From the NCBI RefSeq assembly GCF_025628935.1, contig NZ_JAOTIS010000008.1, forward strand, positions 1-64,000: DNA of 64,000 nt, written 5' to 3'. A program made the position numbers and the translations under genes. The notes below the pieces were generated by a model that was not told the origin of the DNA, made no database searches, and was given only the letters and a program-made list of their open reading frames with translations. Of this stretch, positions 45,944 through 54,444 are shown piece after piece. The first letter of the stretch is position 1; every line of letters starts with the position of its first letter. This DNA is from Macrococcus capreoli. Lineage in GTDB: Bacteria > Bacillota > Bacilli > Staphylococcales > Staphylococcaceae.

Positions 45944-47293
45944 ATGAAAAAAATTACGATGTTTGTATGGAATCATTTTACGAATGATGCGCGTGTGAAT
46001 AGAGAATGTACAACGTTAAGTGAAGATTTCGATGTACATTTAATTGCGATTGATGATCCGAAAGACGATAAAGTATTACGCAGCGAAACAATCAATCCAC
46101 ATTTCAACGTATCACGAGTGAAACGTTATCCATTTATTATTGAATGCTATCAAAAAGATAAACGTAACTTTGCGATAACCGTGGGTGCCGTAACGACTGT
46201 TATCGGTGCTGGATTATTCTTTTACAACTGGATGCTACTAATTTATTTAGCGAGTTTATTACTTGTCGCTTTATTAGGTGCTAAATTCGGCAAGCTCACG
46301 AAATATTTCGTAAACAGTATGATTATATTACGTATGATTATAAAAGGTTATAAAGACAATGCAGATATTTATCACTCGAATGATTTAAATACATTACCAC
46401 AAGGGATAGTATGTTCGAAATTCAGATTAAAGCCTAAGAAGTTAGTGTACGACTCACATGAAGTGCAAACATCACGTACTGGCTATAATGAGAAGACAAT
46501 TAAAGTCATCGAAAAGTGTTTATTAAAGTTTGTTGACGAAATGATTGTAGAGAATCATACACGTGCAGCACATAACGAAAAGATTTATGGTTTCTATCCA
46601 AAGACGTTATATAACTATTCAGAGTTATATAACATAGACGATAAACCGAGTGCAGGATTACATGCATTACTGAACTTACCGCAAGATGAGAAGATATTAC
46701 TGTATCAAGGTGGTTTACAGGCAGGTCGTGGTTTGGAACTATTAATTGAAGCAATGCCGAAGATTAAAGAAGGAACGCTTGTCTTTATCGGTAACGGCAA
46801 ATTAGAAAAAACATTAAAAACGATGGCAGCGAATAGTACGGAGAAAGGCCGAATTAAATTTATTGATAAAGTGCACTTTAAAGATTTACCGTCGTATACG
46901 AAAGGTGCATATCTCGGCTTCCAGGTGTTACAAAATATTTGCTTTAACCATTATTCAGCTAGCTCAAATAAATTGTTTGAATATATTATGGCACACGTAC
47001 CGGTAGTCAGCTGTAACTTCCCTGAAATTAAAAAAGTCGTCGATCAAAATGTTGGGATTGCAGTCGATAGCCATAACGTTGATGCAATAGCTGAAGCAGC
47101 GAATACACTAATCGACAATCCAGCACTGAGAAATCAATACAGTGAACAATGTAAACAAGTGAAGTTGCAATATAACTGGGAAGTCGAAAAAGAAAAATTA
47201 AAACAATATTATCAGGCAATTGCTGAACAGCCTGAAAAACATGTGTGGCAGGATTTCACACACTTTACAAGTGAGGCGTCAGTCCATGGATAA
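45944..47293 (+). CDS. GT4-type glycosyltransferase with internal TM hairpin
   Basis: This 449-residue protein begins KKITMFVWNHFTNDARVNRE and has a GT-B donor domain with LYQGGLQAGRGLELLIEA, FIGNGKLE and SSNKLFEYIMAHVPVV. Unusually, two hydrophobic segments (about residues 80-120) interrupt the N-terminal domain and should form a membrane hairpin. An upstream in-frame start at 45920 lies in the previous gene; the ATG at 45944 follows GTGGAGGA. It overlaps the TagH-like gene by 8 bp. The acceptor is presumably lipid-linked. Confidence 0.85.
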   Translation: MKKITMFVWNHFTNDARVNRECTTLSEDFDVHLIAIDDPKDDKVLRSETINPHFNVSRVKRYPFIIECYQKDKRNFAITVGAVTTVIGAGLFFYNWMLLIYLASLLLVALLGAKFGKLTKYFVNSMIILRMIIKGYKDNADIYHSNDLNTLPQGIVCSKFRLKPKKLVYDSHEVQTSRTGYNEKTIKVIEKCLLKFVDEMIVENHTRAAHNEKIYGFYPKTLYNYSELYNIDDKPSAGLHALLNLPQDEKILLYQGGLQAGRGLELLIEAMPKIKEGTLVFIGNGKLEKTLKTMAANSTEKGRIKFIDKVHFKDLPSYTKGAYLGFQVLQNICFNHYSASSNKLFEYIMAHVPVVSCNFPEIKKVVDQNVGIAVDSHNVDAIAEAANTLIDNPALRNQYSEQCKQVKLQYNWEVEKEKLKQYYQAIAEQPEKHVWQDFTHFTSEASVHG

Positions 47294-48194
47294 AGTTATC
47301 GTTGAAAATGTCAGTAAAGTATATGATTTAAATCATAAAAAGTCAGATAAACTTAAAGATTTATTCTCATTCCGATTACGTGCCAATGCGAAACCTTACT
47401 ACGCACTTCGCAATGTATCGTTTAAAGTGAAAGCAGGAGAATCTGTCGGTATTATCGGTTTAAATGGTTCTGGGAAATCAACATTATCTAACTTGTTAGC
47501 AGAAGTCACACAACCGACGACCGGTTCAATTGAGATTGATGGACGAAGTTCACTCATTGCTATATCAGCTGGATTGAACAATGAATTTACCGGTGAAGAG
47601 AATATTCGTATGAAATGTTTAATGCACGGGATGACAGAACAGGAAGTTAATGCGAAATATGATGACATCGTTGCATTCTCAGAGTTAGGGGAATTTATTA
47701 AACAACCGATTAAATCGTATTCAAGTGGGATGCGCTCACGTTTAGGATTTGCGATCGCCATTCATACTGATCCTGATGTGTTAATTGTCGATGAAGCTTT
47801 ATCAGTTGGAGATGAAACATTCTCAAATAAATGTATCGACAAGATGAAAGAATTTCAACGTAATAACAAGACGATCTTCTTCGTATCGCATTCAGCTGGC
47901 CAAATCAGAAAGTTATGTGATAAGGCGCTATGGATTCATTTCGGAGAAGTGCGTGAATACGGAGAGTGTAACCGCGTCGTTGAGCATTATATTCATCACA
48001 TTAACCAGTATAAGAAGAAGACGAAAGAAGAACAGATGCAATATAAATCAGAAATGCATTTAAAGCAAAGAGCAACACCTGACACACCAATATATGAAGT
48101 ACAGGAGAAAAATGAAAATCAACTAAGCTTTATCTTTATTGCACTATTCGGCATCATTACGATGATTGCTACCTGGTTACAATTTATACAATAA
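47286..48194 (+). CDS. Second TagH-like exporter ATPase with C-terminal TM tail
   Basis: This 302-residue ABC ATPase has [30 protein letters not shown] and the exporter motif AISAGLNNEFTG. Unlike the 262-residue TagH, it continues with a charged linker and ends in a predicted TM helix (last 24 residues, LSFIFIALFG type). That recalls longer TagH forms with a membrane-crossing tail, but no external domain follows. An upstream in-frame start at 47220 lies in the previous gene. It partners the TagG-like permease. Confidence 0.9.
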   Translation: MDKVIVENVSKVYDLNHKKSDKLKDLFSFRLRANAKPYYALRNVSFKVKAGESVGIIGLNGSGKSTLSNLLAEVTQPTTGSIEIDGRSSLIAISAGLNNEFTGEENIRMKCLMHGMTEQEVNAKYDDIVAFSELGEFIKQPIKSYSSGMRSRLGFAIAIHTDPDVLIVDEALSVGDETFSNKCIDKMKEFQRNNKTIFFVSHSAGQIRKLCDKALWIHFGEVREYGECNRVVEHYIHHINQYKKKTKEEQMQYKSEMHLKQRATPDTPIYEVQEKNENQLSFIFIALFGIITMIATWLQFIQ

Positions 48195-48211
48195 AAGCTG
48201 GAGGTACTATT

Positions 48212-49366
48212 GTGAATAAAAGATTTTTAGTCGTATGTAACGCGTATCCATCGAAAGATGCGATATACCGCAATGGCTTTATCCACCGCCGTGTGAAAGC
48301 TTACCAACAAAAAGGATTAACAGTAGATGTATTCTATTTGCATGTGAACGCAACTGAAGTTGAAGTGTATCAATATGATGGCGTGAACGTCACTTTCGGT
48401 AATGAGTTGCATTACAAACAATTTTTATTGGACAATCAGCACATTTATCAAACGTTCTTAATCCATTTCATTAATCCACATATGTACTATCCAATCATTG
48501 AAACGATTAAAAATCCGAAATTTGTGATCTGGATTCATGGGTTTGAAGCGGAAGCATGGCACAGAAGATGGTTTAACTTCTTATCAAGTGCTGCTGAACT
48601 GAAACAAATTCTTGATAAAGCAGAAGATTATTATCCGACGCAACTTGAATTTATGAACCAACTGTATAAAGAAACAAACTATGATATTACATTTATTCAC
48701 GTATCTGAGTGGTTTAAGACACATATCGCAGACGTTGATGCGAAATTCTCACCGCTGAACTATGAAATCATTCCAAATATCGTTGATTCTAACGTGTTTA
48801 ACTATGTGAAGAAAGAACGTAAAGGGAAACTGAAAGTATTATCAATCCGCCCGTTTGCATCATATAAATATGCGAATGATCAGACAGCCGATGCGATTCA
48901 TCTATTATCAAAGAAACCATTCTTTAATGATTTAGAATTTCATATATATGGTGAAGGGAAGCTGTACAATACTATTACTGATTCATTCATTAAATATGAC
49001 AACGTGAAATTACATAATACATTCTTAGAACAAAAAGATATCGCAAAAATTCATAAACAATTTGATGTCTTTTTATGTCCGACGCGTTTAGACTCACAAG
49101 GCGTTTCAATGTGTGAAGCAATGAGTAGTGGACTTGTTGTTGTTTCGTCAAACGTTACTGCGATTCCGGAGTTTGTAACGCATAATGAAACTGGCTTACT
49201 GGCGGATAAAGAATCTCCAGCTTCCCTTGCATATCAAATTGAACGTCTGTACTTTAATGACGTGTTATTCAATAAGATTTCAGCACAGGCTGCGCAATCG
49301 ATTCGTGATATCGCGAGTGAATCTGTCGTAATTGAAAAAGAATTGAAGGTGATTTTAAATGACTGA
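48212..49366 (+). CDS. GT4 family glycosyltransferase
   Basis: This 384-residue GT-B protein has an N-terminal domain with VCNAYPSKDAIYRNGFIHRR and IWIHGFEAEAWHRRW. The C-terminal donor domain has SIRPFASYKYAND, YGEGKLYN and the Glu-rich motif SQGVSMCEAMSSGLVVVSS, with the usual EAM glutamate intact. There is no TM helix. It overlaps the next gene by 8 bp. Function in the ManNAcA polymer pathway is inferred from the operon. Confidence 0.88.
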   Translation: MNKRFLVVCNAYPSKDAIYRNGFIHRRVKAYQQKGLTVDVFYLHVNATEVEVYQYDGVNVTFGNELHYKQFLLDNQHIYQTFLIHFINPHMYYPIIETIKNPKFVIWIHGFEAEAWHRRWFNFLSSAAELKQILDKAEDYYPTQLEFMNQLYKETNYDITFIHVSEWFKTHIADVDAKFSPLNYEIIPNIVDSNVFNYVKKERKGKLKVLSIRPFASYKYANDQTADAIHLLSKKPFFNDLEFHIYGEGKLYNTITDSFIKYDNVKLHNTFLEQKDIAKIHKQFDVFLCPTRLDSQGVSMCEAMSSGLVVVSSNVTAIPEFVTHNETGLLADKESPASLAYQIERLYFNDVLFNKISAQAAQSIRDIASESVVIEKELKVILND

Positions 49367-49745
49367 TCATATTAACTGGAAAGAACGATATCTTGAGTTA
49401 GAATCACAAATGTTAGATATGATGAAGATGACACAACGTCTCATCATTGATGAACGCAATCATCAAAACGTATATGTTAATAAAACGGTAATTAATCAAA
49501 TCGACGACACACTTGAAATCGTAGCGATTGCTGTGGGGAATAAACCGCAATTTTTATTTGAAGTTATCAATGAAAAAGAAAAAGTGTTATATCGAAAACA
49601 TACGAAATATAAAAACTCTATAAAAATTAATCAGCTATTATTTAAAGAGCCATTTAAAATTAAAATCAGTATCAAAAATGATACGAGTGAGAGCTTTACG
49701 AGTTTTTATGAAACGCATATTCTCAATGAGGAGAGTGCTTATTAA
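49359..49745 (+). CDS. Unrecognised 128-residue operon protein
   Basis: I do not recognise this protein. Residues 1-40 are helical and Met/Glu-rich (YLELESQMLDMMKMTQRL), then about 80 residues of alternating hydrophobic and Lys-rich sequence suggest a beta-sandwich. It has no signal peptide or TM helix. It overlaps the upstream GT gene by 8 bp and the downstream GT gene by 1 bp (TAATG), so it is translationally coupled to both. The context suggests an accessory or assembly factor for glycosyltransferases. Confidence 0.75.
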   Translation: MTDHINWKERYLELESQMLDMMKMTQRLIIDERNHQNVYVNKTVINQIDDTLEIVAIAVGNKPQFLFEVINEKEKVLYRKHTKYKNSIKINQLLFKEPFKIKISIKNDTSESFTSFYETHILNEESAY

Positions 49746-51361
49746 TGACGAAAAAAATATTAGTATCAGGATTTATTAATACGAACGTACTGGATGGCTC
49801 TGCAATCTTTATGTCGAGTTTAACACAAGTGCTTGCGATGCACCCACAGGCACAAATTGAAGTGTTACTCGCTGTACCGAATGAACGCGATATCGTGTTA
49901 GGGGATATTGAACGACTAAACAATGTGAAAATTATTGATCCATTCTCGGATGAACGATTTAGCCAGTTTGAATATTTAAAGCACAATAAATTAACGAAAC
50001 CACAATATGGGGAATTAATTCATGTAATTGATCAAATGGAGCACTATGAAGCCATCTTTATTCGTTCATTAGAAGTTGTAGAATACTTGTTACAACAACA
50101 GCCACAAATTGCACATAAATTATTTGCGTATATTACGGGCGTGACGGTAAGTACGCAACAACTTGATGAACAGCTGATAGCGTTACTTACACAGATAACA
50201 AGTAACCAAGGTTATTTGTTATGTCAGACTGAAGAAATGAAACAACATATATTAAGTCAGACATCCATTCAGCAAGACCGAATTATCGACTTAAATCCGA
50301 TGATTCCGAATCAACAGGAATCATTTGAAGCGTTGTTTGTGAAGAAAGATAAATACGATACATTCTGCTATACAGGTAAGTTTGCCTATGAATGGAACAT
50401 TATCGATATGATTGCGCAGTTTAGAGAAATCACTGAATTGTATCCCGATGCGAAATTGTATATTGCCGGTGACCAGTTTAAACAATCGCCGAAATATGAA
50501 CAGTTTGTACCGTATGCGCGCTATTTAATTGAGAACAGTAAGAACGTTTACTGGGTCGGTGGATTAGCACGCCAGGATACATTGAATTTAATCAATGCAT
50601 GTGATGTCGGGTTAACGTATCGCCATGATGATTTAAATGATTCGTTAGAGTTATCAACGAAGTTACTTGAATATTGTAGTTTAGGTGTGCCGCCAGTATT
50701 AAACCGTACACCGATGCATGAAAGAATATTTGGTCATGATTATCCTTACTTTGCGAATAACAATGCAGAATTTTATCAAGTGATGGAACAAGTGATATTA
50801 AATCCTGAACAATATGAAGCAACGGCGAAACATGTGTATGATGTAGCGACACACTACTCGTTTACAGCGACATTCAACCGATTATTACCGTTCCTACCAT
50901 TTGAGGTAGAACAGGAATTTAATTTAATATCACAAGTGAGCAGACAAAAGCCAGTGTATATCGATAAGACAGACAATAAAGCAGCGGTGTATTTAACGCA
51001 GCAATATATGAATTCGATAAAAGATATTATCGCACATTACAGCATTGTCGATGTGAAAGTCGTTGGTGAGAAAGCAGTCTTTACATTGAGTGATGAGGCG
51101 AGTGATACGACACAACTGCTTGATATATTACAGCAAGTGGAAGCGGCTAAACCGAAGACACAAGCGAAATCGAAGACAGGTTTCTCAATTAATCAAGTGC
51201 AGAAACAATATAATAAAGTTGATATTAATGTAGATAAGTTAGTGAAAGAGAATCGCCGACTAAGAAAAGATTTAAAACGTATTCGTACGAAATACAATAA
51301 TTTAGCAAATTCTAAACTAGGATCAATTCAAAAGAAATACTGGAAATATCGTAGTAAGTAA
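49745..51361 (+). CDS. GT4-like glycosyltransferase with C-terminal coiled coil
   Basis: This 538-residue protein has a GT-B core (about 1-390): FINTNVLDGSAIFMSSL, a donor domain with FCYTGKFAYEWN, YWVGGLARQDTLNLI and STKLLEYCSLGVPPVL. A C-terminal extension of about 150 residues ends in a basic coiled coil (VDKLVKENRRLRKDLKRIRTKY), which could bind membrane or a partner. It is the last gene of the ManNAcA operon, followed by a terminator. Specificity is unknown. Confidence 0.83.
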   Translation: MTKKILVSGFINTNVLDGSAIFMSSLTQVLAMHPQAQIEVLLAVPNERDIVLGDIERLNNVKIIDPFSDERFSQFEYLKHNKLTKPQYGELIHVIDQMEHYEAIFIRSLEVVEYLLQQQPQIAHKLFAYITGVTVSTQQLDEQLIALLTQITSNQGYLLCQTEEMKQHILSQTSIQQDRIIDLNPMIPNQQESFEALFVKKDKYDTFCYTGKFAYEWNIIDMIAQFREITELYPDAKLYIAGDQFKQSPKYEQFVPYARYLIENSKNVYWVGGLARQDTLNLINACDVGLTYRHDDLNDSLELSTKLLEYCSLGVPPVLNRTPMHERIFGHDYPYFANNNAEFYQVMEQVILNPEQYEATAKHVYDVATHYSFTATFNRLLPFLPFEVEQEFNLISQVSRQKPVYIDKTDNKAAVYLTQQYMNSIKDIIAHYSIVDVKVVGEKAVFTLSDEASDTTQLLDILQQVEAAKPKTQAKSKTGFSINQVQKQYNKVDINVDKLVKENRRLRKDLKRIRTKYNNLANSKLGSIQKKYWKYRSK

Positions 51362-51458
51362 TTAACGTAGCGAGTAATTAATTGAGTAAGTAATTAACAT
51401 ACTAAAAAAAATTACCATAGTCAGCTATTTCAATGATTACAAGCTGAAACATTAATAA

Positions 51459-51519
51459 AATACCGAACAAAGGGATTGATAACACGTTACAACGTTAAAA
51501 TTATCTTTGTTCGGTATTT
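51459..51519. terminator. Terminator of the ManNAcA operon
   Basis: AATACCGAACAAAG (51459-51472) pairs with CTTTGTTCGGTATT (51505-51518) across a 32-nt loop that has its own AACGTT-type pairing. The rest of the 283-bp gap (51362-51644) shows no other clear element. Confidence 0.65.
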
Positions 51520-51644
51520 GCTATTTGTATACATATCAACATGAACATAATTTCTTTATCAAAACAATAGCAATCATTGTGAAAAATGCATATAATCATA
51601 CATGTTCAATGTATTAAAAATAATAAAATTAAGAAGTGAAGAGA

Positions 51645-52751
51645 ATGATGAAATTAAATAAGAAATTCAAAATCAAAAAATTAATATACGTACTACTCAT
51701 CTTTACGGTAATGTTAAGTGGGTGTGCGCATATTAATATAAGAGATATGTGGTTTAAAGATTATAAATCAGCACGTAAACAAATGGAAAGTGAATTGCCG
51801 AAGAATATATCGGAAAGAATTAATCGTCTGATTGTTGATAATCAGTATAGCGGTACAATCTATATCAATTACAAAGGTAAAGAATATAAAAATGCATATG
51901 GGTTTCAAAATATTGACGGGAAAATAAGAAATGACAATGATACGATGTATTTAGTAGGATCAGCGAATAAGTTTATTACAGCGTTGATGATTAAAAAGTT
52001 AGAGAAACAGCATAAGATATCATTAAATGATTTAGTTGTGAATTATATACCTGCGTTTCCGAATAAACAAGCGACGGTGATGGATTTATTGTTACATAAA
52101 TCAGGGTTGAAGCCTTATGAACCGGCACCGACTGTGAATTCACTGGAACAATCGATTGCGCAAATTAATCAAGTAGGATTGGACGCAAGTAAAATAGGAA
52201 TATATAAATATAATGATGCGAATTATATTACGCTTGCGAAAATATTGGAAGTTGTAACGCATGTACCGTATGAGACGAATTTAGAGAATATGATTGTGAA
52301 GCCGTATCATTTGGAGCATACAGGGACGTCTAAAAATACGGTGTTACAATCGCATTTCGCTGAAGGGATGCAATTTAAGAATGGAAAGTTGAATAAGGTT
52401 GAAGCGACGCAACCGAGTGCATTTTATGGTGCTGGTGATTTGTATATGTCACCGAGTGATTACGCGAAAGTAGTGAATGCGTTTAAGACGTATCATGTGT
52501 TTGATCGCGCGACGACGCTTAAAATGTTGAACTATACGGAGATTAAGCAGAGATATCGATACGGCATGCATGTGAAGCGTGGGTACTATAGAACGCGTGG
52601 GTATTTGTACGCGCAGGATTTGTTGTGTTTGTTTAATAAGGATTATACGATTGTTATAGCGACGAATAAGGTTGGGGTGAAAGGGAAGCTGAGTAACTCG
52701 CAGATGATGGAAGGAATCAAGAAAATTCTGTTGAAGAGTAAGATTAAGTAA
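51645..52751 (+). CDS. fmtA: FmtA-like teichoic acid D-alanine esterase, lipoprotein form
   Basis: This penicillin-binding-like serine hydrolase has about 368 residues. The signal peptide ends in a lipobox L24-S-G-C27, so it should be lipid-anchored outside. The catalytic S106-x-x-K109 is in VGSANKF, and Y189-N-D191 replaces the usual YxN. I recall S. aureus FmtA using Ser, Lys and Asp in this way, and YGAGDLYMSPSD is near-identical to its counterpart. FmtA removes D-Ala from teichoic acids. A GTG at 51636 lies in the Shine-Dalgarno; ATGs at 51645 and 51648 are both possible. Its place between two polymer operons fits the role. Confidence 0.82.
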   Translation: MMKLNKKFKIKKLIYVLLIFTVMLSGCAHINIRDMWFKDYKSARKQMESELPKNISERINRLIVDNQYSGTIYINYKGKEYKNAYGFQNIDGKIRNDNDTMYLVGSANKFITALMIKKLEKQHKISLNDLVVNYIPAFPNKQATVMDLLLHKSGLKPYEPAPTVNSLEQSIAQINQVGLDASKIGIYKYNDANYITLAKILEVVTHVPYETNLENMIVKPYHLEHTGTSKNTVLQSHFAEGMQFKNGKLNKVEATQPSAFYGAGDLYMSPSDYAKVVNAFKTYHVFDRATTLKMLNYTEIKQRYRYGMHVKRGYYRTRGYLYAQDLLCLFNKDYTIVIATNKVGVKGKLSNSQMMEGIKKILLKSKIK

Positions 52752-52794
52752 AATAGTTAGCTCATGCATTTATATTGCATGGGCTATTTTTTTG
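52749..52794 (+). terminator. Terminator after fmtA
   Basis: AAAATAG plus GCTCATGCA pair with TGCATGGGC plus TATTTT, followed by a T-run. The last bases touch the first TGTAAA box of the capsule promoter region. Confidence 0.75.
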
Positions 52795-52809
52795 TAAATA
52801 TATTGTAAA
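52793..52809 (+). promoter_or_regulatory. WalR/PhoP-type tandem box upstream of the capsule operon
   Basis: Exact TGTAAA-TATAT-TGTAAA, in the orientation of capA. Another TGTAAA is at 52867, not in the same helical register. Confidence 0.6.
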
Positions 52810-52944
52810 TTTTTAGACATTAGTGTTACAAGCATATACTAAATAGTGTTTATTAAGTAGAATTATTGTAAACAATTAATCTGTCAAAAATATGCTTAAT
52901 TAGTATAGAATTTTGGAATTTTTCTAAGTTGAGAAAATATTTTA

Positions 52945-52953
52945 TGATATAAT
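52945..52953 (+). promoter_or_regulatory. Extended -10 promoter of the capsule operon
   Basis: TGATATAAT is an exact TGn-TATAAT element, 57 bp before the capA start codon, with no good -35. It lies about 140 bp downstream of the tandem box. Confidence 0.5.
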
Positions 52954-53010
52954 TAATCTGAGTAGATTAAAAAAATAATCTAATATTATTATTAGTCCTA
53001 GGAGGAAGTT

Positions 53011-53691
53011 ATGGAAGAGGTTTTAGATTTAGAGAAGATTTTTATTTTACTGAAGAAGAATTTGATGTCTATTATTGGACTGGCTGTTTTAGGTGCAATT
53101 ATCGCAGCTTTAATTAGTTTCTTCTTAATTACACCGATTTATACTGCTTCAACGCAAATCTTAGTGAATAAGAGTGAAGGACCTTCGCAAATGGAGTTTC
53201 AGGCAAACCAAACGGATCTTCAATTAATCAATACGTATAGCGAGATTATTAAGTCACCAGTAATTTTAGATGAGGTTAAAGAAAATCTTAAATTAAAAGA
53301 TAATTTAATAGGTAAAGTCGCAGTTACAAATACAACGCAATCTAAAGTAATTACACTAACTGTTAGTGAGACTTCAAACGAGAAAGCTGTAAAAATTGCA
53401 AATGAAATTACTCAAGTATTTAAAAATAAAATTAATAAAATTATGAAAGTTGATAATGTAACTGTTTTAAATAAGGCAATCAAAAATGATAAAGCTTTGC
53501 CAGTAAAACCACAACCTATTCTTAATATTATTATTGGACTTTTTGCAGGTGCTATATTAGCGATATTAATTGGATTCTTAAAAGAAGTATTTGATAAGAG
53601 AATTCAAAATGATGAAGATGTACAAAACGTCTTAAATATTCCTGTTATCGGTTCGATACCACATTTTGATGAAAAATCATTAAAAAATTAG
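53011..53691 (+). CDS. capA: Capsule chain-length regulator / kinase activator CapA
   Basis: This 226-residue Wzz-type membrane protein has TM1 at about 20-42 and TM2 at about 172-192, with an external domain between. The proline-rich motif before TM2 (ALPVKPQPILN) is typical. In Gram-positive systems the cytoplasmic tail of CapA activates the separate tyrosine kinase CapB, encoded next. Shine-Dalgarno GGAGGAAG precedes the ATG. It is the first gene of the capsule operon. Confidence 0.93.
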   Translation: MEEVLDLEKIFILLKKNLMSIIGLAVLGAIIAALISFFLITPIYTASTQILVNKSEGPSQMEFQANQTDLQLINTYSEIIKSPVILDEVKENLKLKDNLIGKVAVTNTTQSKVITLTVSETSNEKAVKIANEITQVFKNKINKIMKVDNVTVLNKAIKNDKALPVKPQPILNIIIGLFAGAILAILIGFLKEVFDKRIQNDEDVQNVLNIPVIGSIPHFDEKSLKN

Positions 53692-53708
53692 TTTAGAGGG
53701 AGTCTCAA

Positions 53709-54428
53709 ATGTTTAGAAAAAAATCAAAAGTTGATAAACAAAATAAAAAAAGATTATTAATTACGCATGAATATCCGAAGTCTACAATTAGTGAACAATA
53801 TCGAATGATCCGTTCTAATATTGATTTCTCAACTGTTGATAAAACAATTAGAACGATTGTTGTAACATCTGCTGCACCATCAGCAGGTAAATCAACTTCT
53901 GCAGCGAATATTGCTATTACATATGCACAAGCTGACAAAAAAGTATTATTAATTGATGGAGATTTACGTAAACCGACAGTGCACTATACTTTTGAAACAA
54001 ACAATGTTATTGGGTTATCAAGCTTAATAACAAAACAAGCAGAATATATTCAAGCGATTAAAAAAACTGAAATTGAAAACTTAGATATTATTACATCCGG
54101 TCCAATTCCTCCAAATCCTAGTGAATTACTTGGATCAAATAATATGGAACAGATTATTAAAGAACTATTAGTAAACTATGACGTGATTATTATTGATACT
54201 CCTCCAGTACTAGCAGTTACAGATGCTGCAATTCTCTCACAAATCACTGATGGGACAATCCTAGTTACAAATGTTGCAAATAATAATAGAAATCATTTAA
54301 TAAAAACGAAAGATATTTTAGTTAAAGCTAACGCAAATATTTTAGGGATTATTTTAAATAACGTTAAAAATAGCGATAAAGATGATTATTACTATTACAA
54401 TTATTATGGTGAAAAAAATAACGAATAG
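53709..54428 (+). CDS. capB: Tyrosine-protein kinase CapB
   Basis: This 239-residue BY-kinase has Walker A SAAPSAGKST, Walker A' LLIDGDLRKP and Walker B VIIIDTPP. Its C-terminus ends in a tyrosine cluster (DDYYYYNYYGE), the autophosphorylation site. It regulates polymerisation and enzymes such as CapO and CapD relatives in S. aureus. It lies directly after capA. The phosphotyrosine phosphatase gene capC, which follows capB in S. aureus, is missing here; capD comes next. Confidence 0.94.
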   Translation: MFRKKSKVDKQNKKRLLITHEYPKSTISEQYRMIRSNIDFSTVDKTIRTIVVTSAAPSAGKSTSAANIAITYAQADKKVLLIDGDLRKPTVHYTFETNNVIGLSSLITKQAEYIQAIKKTEIENLDIITSGPIPPNPSELLGSNNMEQIIKELLVNYDVIIIDTPPVLAVTDAAILSQITDGTILVTNVANNNRNHLIKTKDILVKANANILGIILNNVKNSDKDDYYYYNYYGEKNNE

Positions 54429-54444
54429 TTTGGAAGTGTAGTTG

